7,165 nucleotides of DNA from Eubacteriales bacterium (GCA_030528845.1 JAUMYC010000130.1:1-7165); one strand, 5' to 3'; shown: positions 1 through 5,972, counted from the first letter of the stretch. Numbers and translations are program-made. The notes: a model not told the origin generated them from the letters alone.

Positions 1-53
1 CCCTGACCTTTTGGTTCGTAGCCAAACACTCTATCCGGCTGAGCTACAGGCAC
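1..53 (-). tRNA. tRNA-Arg (anticodon ACG), 3' part outside the window
   Basis: Read on the minus strand, the sequence begins with acceptor strand GTGCCTG, then TA, a D arm (GCTC, loop AGCCGGATA, GAGT) and a 5-bp anticodon stem TTTGG/CCAAA. The anticodon stem encloses loop CTACGAA, which places ACG at positions 34-36, so the tRNA decodes CGN arginine codons (A34 normally becomes inosine). The variable loop AGGTC follows and the T arm is cut by the window edge, so the acceptor and T stems cannot be checked. A strong promoter lies about 30 bases upstream. Confidence 0.93.
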
Positions 54-82
54 ATATTCCGTTTCGCTCGGAACAGTTATAG

Positions 83-111
83 ATTATAGCTGCTCATCCC
101 CCTTTTGTCAA
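83..111 (-). promoter_or_regulatory. Consensus sigma-A promoter of the tRNA-Arg gene
   Basis: On the minus strand a perfect TTGACA (106-111) is separated by exactly 17 bases from a perfect TATAAT (83-88). The -10 box lies about 30 bases before the tRNA 5' end, which leaves a short leader of roughly 20-25 nt for RNase P to remove. A fully consensus promoter suits a stable-RNA gene. Confidence 0.9.
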
Positions 112-155
112 TAGAATTCCCGCATTTTCCCATGTTACGTTTTCGTGTATGCAGC

Positions 156-192
156 CGGCCCGGAGGGAGCGCTCCCTCCGGGCCGCTTTTTT
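156..192 (+). terminator. Perfect 30-bp palindrome with plus-strand T-run
   Basis: Positions 156-185 form a perfect, very GC-rich palindrome centred between 170 and 171, with core GGAGGGAGC|GCTCCCTCC. It is followed on the plus strand by six T residues (187-192), so its form is a rho-independent terminator reading rightward. No rightward gene lies to its left. The leftward oxidoreductase gene ends six bases to its right, but on that strand the hairpin is preceded by A residues and has no U-tail. It may still stop or stabilise the oxidoreductase transcript, or block antisense transcription. The structure is certain and the role is not. Confidence 0.55.
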
Positions 193-197
193 CTCTC

Positions 198-1193
198 TCA
201 GAGGCGCTCCTTTGCGAGCCACTTCGCCCCGCCCTCCTCGGCGGCATCCCGCGCCAGCAGGCAGGCCCGCGTCGTGACAAAGGCCTCGCGCGCCTGTTCC
301 CGGGCGCAGTCCGTGCCCAGCGCGTCGGCAAAATACAAAAACGGGTTCTGCTCCGGCTGCGGCTCCAGCGCGCGCCGGCCCTGCTCGTTTTCAAGGTAGG
401 CAACGCCGTCGACGACCTCGATCATGCCGCGCGTGCCCGTGATGCGGATGCGGTCGTCGTCGTGTCTGGGCGCGCCCGTCGGCCGGTAAAAATCCGCGTT
501 GACGCTGGCGAGCACCCCTTCGGGATAGCGCAGCAGCATGCAGCCGGTCGACTCCATGGCCCCGAAGCCGCCGTTTTCTTCGTCGTCCGTCTGCGCGCTG
601 ACCCAGACCGGCTCCGTGTCCAGCACATAAGAGAACCAGCTCACGGGGTGGATGGCGATCCACGCGAGCATGCCGCCATAGCTGCGGATCTTATAATACA
701 CCTCGCCGCGCGTGCCCATCTTATAGCTCTTCTGGCCGTGCAGCAGCCGCACCCTGCCGATCAGCCCTTCGTCAATGGCCTTCTTCGCCGTGCGCAGCCA
801 GCTCGTGTGCCGCCCGTCGTACATCGCCCCCAGATCCGCCTTCGCATGCAGATAGACCTCCTTGAGCCGGTCGAGCGTCTGCAGATCGGTCGCCAGCGGC
901 TTTTCGCTGTAGACATGCACGCCCCGCGCAAGGCAAGCCATGCTGATCGGCGCGCTGTCGCAATACCACGGGTTGACCGCCGCGACGTCGATCTGCTCTT
1001 TTTCCAAAAGTTCCGTCCACCAGCCGTATTCCTTCGGCGCAAAGCCCTTCTCCGCACAGCGCGCCTTCAGCCCGGAAATATCCTCTCCCCGCGTGCCCGG
1101 CGCAATGGCGGCGATCTGTATGTCGCTGCGCTGGGCCGCGCCCTCCAGCACATAGGGGTAATGTCCGCTCGCTCCGATGATCGCGATCCGCAT
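198..1193 (-). CDS. Gfo/Idh/MocA-family NAD(P)-dependent oxidoreductase
   Basis: The 331-residue product is probably a cytosolic sugar or polyol dehydrogenase. It opens with a Rossmann nucleotide-binding strand (MRIAIIGASGHYPY, residues 1-14). EKPLA at 97-101 carries the lysine (Lys98) typical of this family's active site, and the stretch around GGMLAWIAIHPVSW contains His182 at the usual catalytic histidine position. Residues from about 120 form the alpha/beta C-terminal domain. The length fits the family (about 330-390). I chose the ATG at 1193 because GGGAGG (1203-1208, minus strand) lies 9 bases upstream; an open 25-codon extension to 1268 has no such site and would cover the likely promoter. 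It is divergent from a ThuA-domain gene 173 bases away, which suggests a shared carbohydrate substrate, as in rhizobial thuAB where ThuB belongs to this family. The substrate cannot be read from sequence. A U-tailed terminator on its own strand is not visible. Confidence 0.93.
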   Translation of the reverse strand: MRIAIIGASGHYPYVLEGAAQRSDIQIAAIAPGTRGEDISGLKARCAEKGFAPKEYGWWTELLEKEQIDVAAVNPWYCDSAPISMACLARGVHVYSEKPLATDLQTLDRLKEVYLHAKADLGAMYDGRHTSWLRTAKKAIDEGLIGRVRLLHGQKSYKMGTRGEVYYKIRSYGGMLAWIAIHPVSWFSYVLDTEPVWVSAQTDDEENGGFGAMESTGCMLLRYPEGVLASVNADFYRPTGAPRHDDDRIRITGTRGMIEVVDGVAYLENEQGRRALEPQPEQNPFLYFADALGTDCAREQAREAFVTTRACLLARDAAEEGGAKWLAKERL

Positions 1194-1232
1194 TCCGTTC
1201 CGCCTCCCGTATGTTCGTTGTTTCGTGTATCT

Positions 1233-1261
1233 ATTGTACCCGAGAGCGGCGCAAAAGAAAA
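1233..1261 (-). promoter_or_regulatory. Probable promoter of the oxidoreductase gene
   Basis: On the minus strand TACAAT (1233-1238) is a good -10 box about 25 bases before the ribosome binding site. The -35 region at 17-bp spacing is a poor TTTTCT (1256-1261). A weak -35 next to a good -10 could mean activator dependence or modest basal expression. The assignment rests mainly on the -10 box and its position. Confidence 0.45.
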
Positions 1262-1284
1262 GAGCCAACTCCCCCGCGCGCCTC

Positions 1285-1313
1285 TTGAAAAAGCCCGAAA
1301 AAACTGGTATGCT
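1285..1313 (+). promoter_or_regulatory. Promoter of the ThuA-domain gene
   Basis: TTGAAA (1285-1290), a 17-base spacer and TATGCT (1308-1313) form a sigma-A promoter, with TG at 1305-1306 giving an extended -10. The predicted start near 1320 leaves a leader of about 47 nt containing AGGGAGG (1351-1357). It lies back to back with the weaker leftward promoter, so one regulator binding in 1240-1310 could govern both genes. I see no clear operator palindrome there. Confidence 0.75.
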
Positions 1314-1366
1314 ATCAGCGGCGTATCCATAAAACAGGGCTCCGGCCCAAAGGGAGGCTCTCCGTT

Positions 1367-2131
1367 ATGATTCGCGTTACGATGTATAATGAATTTTATC
1401 ACGAACAGCACAAGGAAAACGTAAAGGCCATCTATCCCAACGGCATGCACGCCGCCATCAAGGAATATCTCGACGCCGAAGGCTCCTTCGCGCCGATGCA
1501 GGTGGGCACGCTGGAAATGCCCGAGCACGGCCTGACCCAGGAAGTGCTCGACAACACCGACGTCCTGCTCTGGTGGGGCCATGTCAAGCATGAAGCCGTC
1601 TCCGACGAAGTGGTCGAGCGCGTCGTGCAGCGCATCAAGGACGGCATGGGCTTCATCGCCCTGCATTCCGCGCATGCCTCCAAGGTCTTCCGCAAGCTCA
1701 TGGGCACCGACAGCCACCTGCTGCGCTGGCGCGAATCCGCCGATCTGGCCCGCATGTGGGTCGTGGATTACGCCCATCCCATCGTCAACGGCATCGGCGA
1801 TTATTTCGAGCTCGAAGCCGAAGAGACCTACGGCGAGCACTTTGACATCCCGCAGCCCGACGATCTGATCTTCATCACCTGGTTCTCCGGCGGCGAAGTC
1901 TTCCGCTCCGGCTGCACCTATCACCGCGGTCAGGGCCGCATCTTCTATTTCCAGCCCGGCCACGAGACCTTCCCCACCTATTACAACGAGAACGTGCGCA
2001 AGGTCATCGCCAACTCCATCAAATGGGCCTACAACCCCGGCGCGCGCCCCATCGGCACCGGCCATTTCAAGGTCAAGCCGAACGTCGAATCCGAATTCGC
2101 CGCGCAGCTGCAGGAAAATTTCACCAAGTAA
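1367..2131 (+). CDS. ThuA-domain protein (trehalose-utilisation type, class I amidotransferase fold)
   Basis: The 254-residue protein matches the ThuA family, a glutamine-amidotransferase-like fold linked to disaccharide and keto-sugar metabolism. Recognisable segments are the strand and turn VLLWWGHVKHEAV (66-78), GFIALHSAH (95-103), and the C-terminal GRIFYFQPGHE (190-200), whose PGHE with His199 and Glu200 is a family hallmark. Histidines at 72, 75, 100, 103 and 199 could bind substrate or metal. There is no cysteine at the usual amidotransferase nucleophile turn (LHSAH instead), so glutaminase activity is unlikely. No signal peptide or membrane segment is present, so it should be cytosolic. 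The ATG has AGGGAGG 9 bases upstream. The gene is divergent from a Gfo/Idh/MocA dehydrogenase and ends at a strong terminator, so it is monocistronic. In rhizobia ThuA acts with a dehydrogenase of that family; whether the substrate here is trehalose is unknown. Confidence 0.92.
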   Translation: MIRVTMYNEFYHEQHKENVKAIYPNGMHAAIKEYLDAEGSFAPMQVGTLEMPEHGLTQEVLDNTDVLLWWGHVKHEAVSDEVVERVVQRIKDGMGFIALHSAHASKVFRKLMGTDSHLLRWRESADLARMWVVDYAHPIVNGIGDYFELEAEETYGEHFDIPQPDDLIFITWFSGGEVFRSGCTYHRGQGRIFYFQPGHETFPTYYNENVRKVIANSIKWAYNPGARPIGTGHFKVKPNVESEFAAQLQENFTK

Positions 2132-2143
2132 CGCTTCGTTTTT

Positions 2144-2175
2144 CTCCCCCGTGCCTTGCATGGGGGAGCTTTTTT
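2144..2175 (+). terminator. Rho-independent terminator of the ThuA-domain gene
   Basis: CTCCCCC (2144-2150) pairs with GGGGGAG (2162-2168). The stem continues through a G-T pair and TGC/GCA around a CTT loop, and is followed by six T residues (2170-2175). It begins 12 bases after the stop codon, so it closes the ThuA unit before the next promoter. Confidence 0.9.
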
Positions 2176-2230
2176 GTGCTAAGTTTTCCCTACATATCTT
2201 ATAAAAGAGCCGCCGCCGCGCGCTCTGCCC

Positions 2231-2259
2231 TTGCCTGTGCTGTGCCGTTGTGATAAAAT
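2231..2259 (+). promoter_or_regulatory. Promoter of the dehydratase-glycosyltransferase operon
   Basis: TTGCCT (2231-2236), a 17-base spacer and TAAAAT (2254-2259) form a sigma-A-like promoter in an otherwise GC-rich stretch. Transcription should begin near 2266. This argues against a translation start as early as the in-frame TTG at 2272 and supports a start at 2302 or 2308, after the AAGGTGG site. Confidence 0.7.
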
Positions 2260-2307
2260 AGAATAGATATATTGGGCCTGTGCCTGAAGGTGGTAACGAA
2301 TTTGCAA

Positions 2308-4170
2308 ATGAAAAAGAACGCCTGCCCCCGGCTGCTGAGCCGGGCGCTGAGCCTCCTGCTGGATATATTCCTGTGTCTCGGCTCCGTCGGCCTTGCGCTG
2401 GCCCTGCGCTTTGAAAGCGGCATGAACATCTTTCAGCGACAGGCCGTGCTGCGCGGCGCGCCGTGGATCCTGCTGGTCTACGCCGTGTGCTTTGTCGCAG
2501 GCGGCGTCTATCGCATGCTCTGGCGCAACGCCGGCATGCATGAGCTCGTGCGGCTGGAGGCCGTGTGCGTCTCCGGCGGCCTGATCACCATCCTGCTCAA
2601 TTATTTTCTGGGGATGGGCATGTCGCGCAGCGTGCTCGTGCTAACGGCCATCTTCACTCTAGCCCTGTGCGGGGGCTACCGCATGCTCTGGCACGCCGTG
2701 CAGAAAAAGCGCGGCAAGGCCGCCGCGAGCGACGATTCGCGCCGCGTGCTCATCCTCGGCGCGGGCGCGGCCGGCGCCTATGCCGTGTCCGTCTGCTCGT
2801 CCGACCCCTCCCGCTTCGGCAAGCCCGCCGCCTTCCTCGACGACGACCCCGGCAAGATCGGCATGCGCGTGCGCGGCCTCCCCGTGCTCGGGCGCATCGA
2901 AGAGGTCGGCCGCATCGCGGAGGAAAAGCATATCGATTCCATCATCATCGCCATGCCCACCATGAAGGGCGAGGCCATGCGCAAGGTCGTGGAGATGGCC
3001 TCCGCGACCAAAAAGAGCGTCTATATGTTCTCCAGCCCGGAAGCCGTCGACGGCGCGAAAAAGCCCGCCGCCATCCGCGAGCTGAACGTGTCCGATTTCC
3101 TCACGCGTGAAGAAGTCACCCTCGACGACGACGGCATCCGCGCCTATGTCGGCGGAAAGACCGTGCTCGTCACCGGCGGCGGCGGCTCCATCGGCTCGGA
3201 GATCTGCCGCCAGCTCGTGCGCTTCGGCCCGAAACAGCTGCTCATCTTCGATATCTACGAAAACACCGCCTACGAGCTGCTCTACGACCTGCGCCTGCGC
3301 TACGGCGAAGCGCTCTGCCCGGTCGAGATCCTCGTCGGCTCCATCCGCGACAGAAAGCGCCTGGACGAGGTGTTCGAAGTGTACAAGCCGCAGGTCGTCT
3401 TCCACGCGGCGGCGCACAAGCATGTGCCGCTGATGGAGGTCAGCCCGGCGGAAGCAGTGAAAAACAACGTCTTCGGCACCTACAACGTGCTCGCCTGCGC
3501 CTCGGAGCATCAGGTCGAGCGCTATGTGCAGCTCTCCACCGACAAGGCCGTGAACCCCACCAACGTCATGGGCGCGACCAAGCGCATCACCGAGATGCTC
3601 GTGCAGATGTTCGCCCGTTCCACGGGCATGAAGTGCATGGCCGTGCGCTTCGGCAACGTACTCGGTTCCCACGGCAGCGTCATCCCGCTCTGGGAGCAGC
3701 AGATCCGCAAGGGCGGCCCCGTCACCGTGGTCGACCCGCAGATCACCCGCTATTTCATGACCATCCCCGAGGCGGCGCAGCTGGTGCTGCAGGCGGGCGC
3801 CCTCGCCCAGCCCGGCGCCATCTACGTCCTCGACATGGGCACCCCCTGCCGCATGATGGACGTGGCCGAAAAGCTCATCCGCTTCTACGGCTACGAGCCG
3901 AACGTGGATATGCCCATCAAGGTCACGGGCCTTCGCCCGGGCGAAAAAATGTACGAAGAGCTGATGATGGACGACGAGCGCAGCAAGATGACCCGCACCG
4001 CCCACAACAAGATCTTCGTGGCGCCGGCCATCCCCATGGACGACGCGCTTTTCCACCGGCAGCTCGCTTCCCTCTCCGAAGCAGCCGCCCATAACGACGA
4101 GACGGTCGTCTCCTCCCTCCGGCAGATCGTGCCCACCTACGCCCCCAACCGCACCAAGGCGGCCATCTGA
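2308..4170 (+). CDS. Membrane-anchored nucleotide-sugar 4,6-dehydratase (PglF/CapD/FlaA1 long type)
   Basis: The product (620 residues from the ATG) is a polysaccharide-biosynthesis dehydratase, likely converting UDP-GlcNAc to the 4-keto-6-deoxy sugar. About four hydrophobic helices (roughly 11-33, 52-70, 83-101, 107-127) anchor it in the membrane. A first Rossmann domain follows (VLILGAGAAG, 147-156). The SDR catalytic domain has TGGGGSIGSE (289-298), HAAAHKHVP (366-374), STDKAV (410-415) and MGATKR (421-426), and RPGEKMYEEL (543-552) lies further on. Met421 replaces the usual SDR tyrosine of YxxxK, with Lys425 kept, as in PglF-like enzymes where the Thr-Asp-Lys triad (411-413) does the chemistry. 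The full length fits the family (about 600-640). Start: AAGGTGG (2287-2293) is 14 bases before this ATG but 8 before an in-frame TTG at 2302, so the protein may begin two codons earlier. It forms an operon with the next gene, 26 bases downstream. Confidence 0.94.
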   Translation: MKKNACPRLLSRALSLLLDIFLCLGSVGLALALRFESGMNIFQRQAVLRGAPWILLVYAVCFVAGGVYRMLWRNAGMHELVRLEAVCVSGGLITILLNYFLGMGMSRSVLVLTAIFTLALCGGYRMLWHAVQKKRGKAAASDDSRRVLILGAGAAGAYAVSVCSSDPSRFGKPAAFLDDDPGKIGMRVRGLPVLGRIEEVGRIAEEKHIDSIIIAMPTMKGEAMRKVVEMASATKKSVYMFSSPEAVDGAKKPAAIRELNVSDFLTREEVTLDDDGIRAYVGGKTVLVTGGGGSIGSEICRQLVRFGPKQLLIFDIYENTAYELLYDLRLRYGEALCPVEILVGSIRDRKRLDEVFEVYKPQVVFHAAAHKHVPLMEVSPAEAVKNNVFGTYNVLACASEHQVERYVQLSTDKAVNPTNVMGATKRITEMLVQMFARSTGMKCMAVRFGNVLGSHGSVIPLWEQQIRKGGPVTVVDPQITRYFMTIPEAAQLVLQAGALAQPGAIYVLDMGTPCRMMDVAEKLIRFYGYEPNVDMPIKVTGLRPGEKMYEELMMDDERSKMTRTAHNKIFVAPAIPMDDALFHRQLASLSEAAAHNDETVVSSLRQIVPTYAPNRTKAAI

Positions 4171-4196
4171 AATCCACGCCGAAAGAAAGGTCTCGA

Positions 4197-5282
4197 ATGA
4201 AAAAAGTTCTCTTCCTCGCAAATCATTATCTCACGCTCTATTCCTTCCGGCGCGAGCTCATCGAAAAGCTCTGCCGTGAGGGCTGCGAGGTCGTACTTTC
4301 CATTCCGGCCGATCCGGAAAACGAATACTTCCGCGCGCTGGGCTGCCGCATCGTCGAGACGGAAGTCGCCCGCCGAAGCCTGAACCCGATCAAGGACATC
4401 CGCCTCACGCTGGAGTACATCCGCCTGCTGCGCAAGGAAAAGCCGGACGTCGTCTTCTCTTACACGATCAAGCCCAACGCCTACGGCTCCATCGCCTCGC
4501 GCATCACCCGCTGCAGGCAGATCTGCAACATCACCGGCACGGGAGAGACCCTGCGCCACAGCGCTTTCGTGCGCTCGGTGGTACACGCGCTGTATAAAGT
4601 CTCCATCCGCCATTGCGAAAAGGTCTTCTTTCAGAACACCTCCGACCGCGCCTATTTCATCGAAAACGGCCTCGTGCGGGAGGAGCGCAGCGCGATGCTG
4701 CCCGGCTCGGGCGTGAATCTTTCGCATTTTCATTGCTCCCCCATGCCCGAAGACGAGCAGACCCGCTTCATCTACATCGGGCGCGTCATGGGCCTCAAGG
4801 GCATCGACCAGTTCATACAGGCCGCGCGCATCGTGCGCGCCGAGCGGCCGGACGCCCTGTTTTATATCGCCGGCTTTGCCGAGGAAGGGCGCTACCGCGA
4901 TCTGGTCGAAAAATGCCACGCGGAAGGGCTGATCGAATATCTCGGCTTCCGCAAGGATATCGACGAATGGATCCGCCGCTGCCATTGCACGATCCTCCCC
5001 TCTCACGGCGGCGAGGGCGTGCCCAACGTGCTGCTCGAAAGCGCGGCGACCGGCCGCGCCTGCATCGCCTCGCGCATCCCCGGCTCGGTCGACGTCATCG
5101 ACGACGGCGAGACGGGCTATCTGTTCAAGGCGGGCGACGCCGAATCCCTCGCCCGGTGCATCTTCCGCTTCCTTGCGCTCACTTCCGAGCAAAAGGCACA
5201 AATGGGCCTTGCCGGCCGAAAAAAGGTGGAACGCTCCTTCAGTCGTGATATCGTCATCCAGGCCTATATGGACTTACTCTGA
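4197..5282 (+). CDS. GT4-family glycosyltransferase
   Basis: The 361-residue protein is a GT-B-fold, retaining glycosyltransferase that should act at the cytoplasmic face of the membrane on a lipid-linked glycan. The N-terminal acceptor domain includes FLANHYLTLYSFRREL (6-21) and YTIKPNAYGSIA (89-100), a segment typical of PglA/CapM-like enzymes. The C-terminal donor domain includes PGSGVN (169-174), IGRVMGLKG (194-202) and the E-x7-E motif in GGEGVPNVLLE (Glu273 and Glu281), which binds the nucleotide-sugar. No membrane segment is evident. AAAGG (4186-4190) lies 6 bases before the ATG. It follows the dehydratase by 26 bases with no terminator between, and a hairpin terminator lies 15 bases beyond its stop, so the two form a complete operon. 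By context it may transfer the sugar made through the dehydratase pathway, or add the next residue; donor and acceptor cannot be told from sequence. Confidence 0.93.
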   Translation: MKKVLFLANHYLTLYSFRRELIEKLCREGCEVVLSIPADPENEYFRALGCRIVETEVARRSLNPIKDIRLTLEYIRLLRKEKPDVVFSYTIKPNAYGSIASRITRCRQICNITGTGETLRHSAFVRSVVHALYKVSIRHCEKVFFQNTSDRAYFIENGLVREERSAMLPGSGVNLSHFHCSPMPEDEQTRFIYIGRVMGLKGIDQFIQAARIVRAERPDALFYIAGFAEEGRYRDLVEKCHAEGLIEYLGFRKDIDEWIRRCHCTILPSHGGEGVPNVLLESAATGRACIASRIPGSVDVIDDGETGYLFKAGDAESLARCIFRFLALTSEQKAQMGLAGRKKVERSFSRDIVIQAYMDLL

Positions 5283-5297
5283 CATATATGATCAATC

Positions 5298-5344
5298 GCG
5301 CGGGGCACGCGCTTTCTGCCGTGCATGCCCCGCGCTTATTTTAT
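5298..5344 (+). terminator. Terminator of the dehydratase-glycosyltransferase operon
   Basis: GCGCGGGGCA (5298-5307) and TGCCCCGCGC (5326-5335) form a perfect 10-bp stem around an 18-base loop that may fold further. The tail TTATTTTAT (5336-5344) is T-rich but interrupted by A. It lies 15 bases after the glycosyltransferase stop codon. Confidence 0.83.
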
Positions 5345-5362
5345 CTCAAAATTTGTTTGAAA

Positions 5363-5378
5363 TGTGGCATTCCCCACA
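5363..5378. promoter_or_regulatory. Small inverted repeat upstream of the coiled-coil gene promoter
   Basis: TGTGG (5363-5367) and CCACA (5374-5378) form an inverted repeat separated by six bases, ending 16 bases before the -35 box. The position would suit an operator or upstream activator site. Five-base arms can arise by chance, so this is tentative. Confidence 0.25.
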
Positions 5379-5394
5379 AACCTTATATTTTATG

Positions 5395-5423
5395 TTGACA
5401 TTATTCTCCAAACCCTGTATACT
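5395..5423 (+). promoter_or_regulatory. Strong sigma-A promoter of the small coiled-coil gene
   Basis: A perfect TTGACA (5395-5400), a 17-base spacer and TATACT (5418-5423) lie in an AT-rich stretch. The predicted start near 5430 gives a leader of about 47 nt ending in AAAGGGG. The match is one base short of consensus, which implies high, largely constitutive expression. Confidence 0.88.
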
Positions 5424-5476
5424 ACGCAGTGTGATTCCTCATTTTGCGTGTTTTCGCTTTGAAAGGGGTATTTCTC

Positions 5477-5839
5477 ATGGCCGAAAAAAAAGCCCGTAAG
5501 CCTCGCACCGTAGATCCCGATCAGAGGCTCGCGTTGGTAGACGTACAGATCGAACGTTTCACCCGCCTCAGCGCCGAGCGCGAAGAGCTGCTCAAGAAGG
5601 CCGAACTTCTCGCCGCAGAACGCCGCGAGTCCCTTGAAAAAACCAACGCCAAGCTGCAGGCCCTGCAGGAAAAGCGCGCCCGCATCGTCTCCCTCAAGGA
5701 GCGCCGCGCCAACAAAACCTCGGGCGTGCGCAAAAACAGCAGCAAGCAGAACGAACTGGCCGAGCTGGCCGCCCTCAAGCAGATCCTGGCCGAAAAGGGC
5801 CTCACTCTTGACGACGTCAAGGGCATGATCGGCAAATAA
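5477..5839 (+). CDS. Small basic coiled-coil protein, function unknown
   Basis: I do not recognise this 120-residue protein. It is highly charged (16 Lys and 13 Arg against 19 Asp/Glu, net about +10) and contains no Cys, Trp, Tyr or His. Residues about 16-78 form one long helix with leucine and isoleucine spacing typical of a coiled coil. A polar, basic linker (76-91, with RKNSSK) follows. The C-terminal segment LAELAALKQILAEKGLTLDDVKGMIGK (94-120) looks like a short helix, a turn at KGLT and a second helix. There is no signal peptide or membrane segment. The ATG at 5477 is chosen because AAAGGGG (5462-5468) lies 8 bases upstream; an in-frame TTG at 5444 has no such site. The gene has its own near-consensus promoter and terminator. 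The charge pattern would fit an oligomeric nucleic-acid-binding or scaffold protein, but that is inference. Confidence 0.85.
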   Translation: MAEKKARKPRTVDPDQRLALVDVQIERFTRLSAEREELLKKAELLAAERRESLEKTNAKLQALQEKRARIVSLKERRANKTSGVRKNSSKQNELAELAALKQILAEKGLTLDDVKGMIGK

Positions 5840-5855
5840 GCACAGCAAACGCAGC

Positions 5856-5888
5856 AAAGCCCCACAGTCATTTCCCTGTGGGGCTTTT
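5856..5888 (+). terminator. Terminator of the small coiled-coil gene
   Basis: AAAGCCCCACAG (5856-5867) pairs perfectly with CTGTGGGGCTTT (5876-5887) around an 8-base loop and ends in TTTT. A-rich and T-rich flanks on both sides could let it work in both directions. It starts 16 bases after the stop codon. Confidence 0.92.
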
Positions 5889-5904
5889 AACATTTCGCTC
5901 CCTG

Positions 5905-5933
5905 TTGAAACCGCTATGCGCCTATGCTATACT
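5905..5933 (+). promoter_or_regulatory. Promoter of the DUF362 ferredoxin-type gene
   Basis: TTGAAA (5905-5910), a 17-base spacer and TATACT (5928-5933) form a strong sigma-A promoter, with TG at 5925-5926 giving an extended -10. Transcription should start near 5940, leaving a leader of about 33 nt with AAGGAGG (5958-5964). This places the translation start at 5973 rather than at the in-frame ATG at 5916, which lies inside the promoter. Confidence 0.87.
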
Positions 5934-5943
5934 GTCTATGCGC
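5914..5943 (+). repeat. CTATGC direct repeats spanning the -10 box and start site
   Basis: CTATGCGC occurs exactly at 5914-5921 and 5936-5943, a 22-bp period close to two helical turns. A third CTATGC (5922-5927) directly abuts the first copy. The outer copies flank the -10 box, where a bound protein would be expected to repress. A chance origin cannot be excluded. Confidence 0.5.
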
Positions 5944-5972
5944 AACCCATACAGATCAAGGAGGCGTTTCCC

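Noticed and set aside
1..200. A possible integration site at the tRNA-Arg gene
   Set aside because: tRNA-Arg genes are common attachment sites, but the 3' end lies outside the window and there is no integrase or direct repeat of the tRNA in the sequence shown.
1194..1366. An operator palindrome or riboswitch between the divergent genes
   Set aside because: I found only short, imperfect repeats. The leaders are too short for a riboswitch and no convincing regulator site stands out.
105..1370. A long open plus-strand frame (421 codons) covering the oxidoreductase region
   Set aside because: It is antisense to the oxidoreductase, which has Rossmann and EKP motifs. Its translation is Arg/Ala/Pro-rich with no domain, and it runs through the divergent promoter region.
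2176..2230. An alternative promoter at TATAAA before the dehydratase promoter
   Set aside because: The nearest -35-like hexamer sits at a poor spacing, and TTGCCT-17-TAAAAT just downstream fits better.
2659..4221. A 520-codon open frame on the minus strand opposite the dehydratase
   Set aside because: The translation is a low-complexity run of His, Gly, Ala and Asp typical of the reverse strand of a GC-rich gene. It has no ribosome binding site and no recognisable motif.
4137..5201. A 354-codon minus-strand open frame opposite the glycosyltransferase
   Set aside because: It overlaps the dehydratase end and almost all of a clear GT4 gene. It shows no family motif or start signals, so it is a shadow frame.
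5298..5344. A structured RNA or attenuator after the glycosyltransferase gene
   Set aside because: The stem followed by a T-rich tail 15 bases after a stop codon is adequately explained as a terminator.
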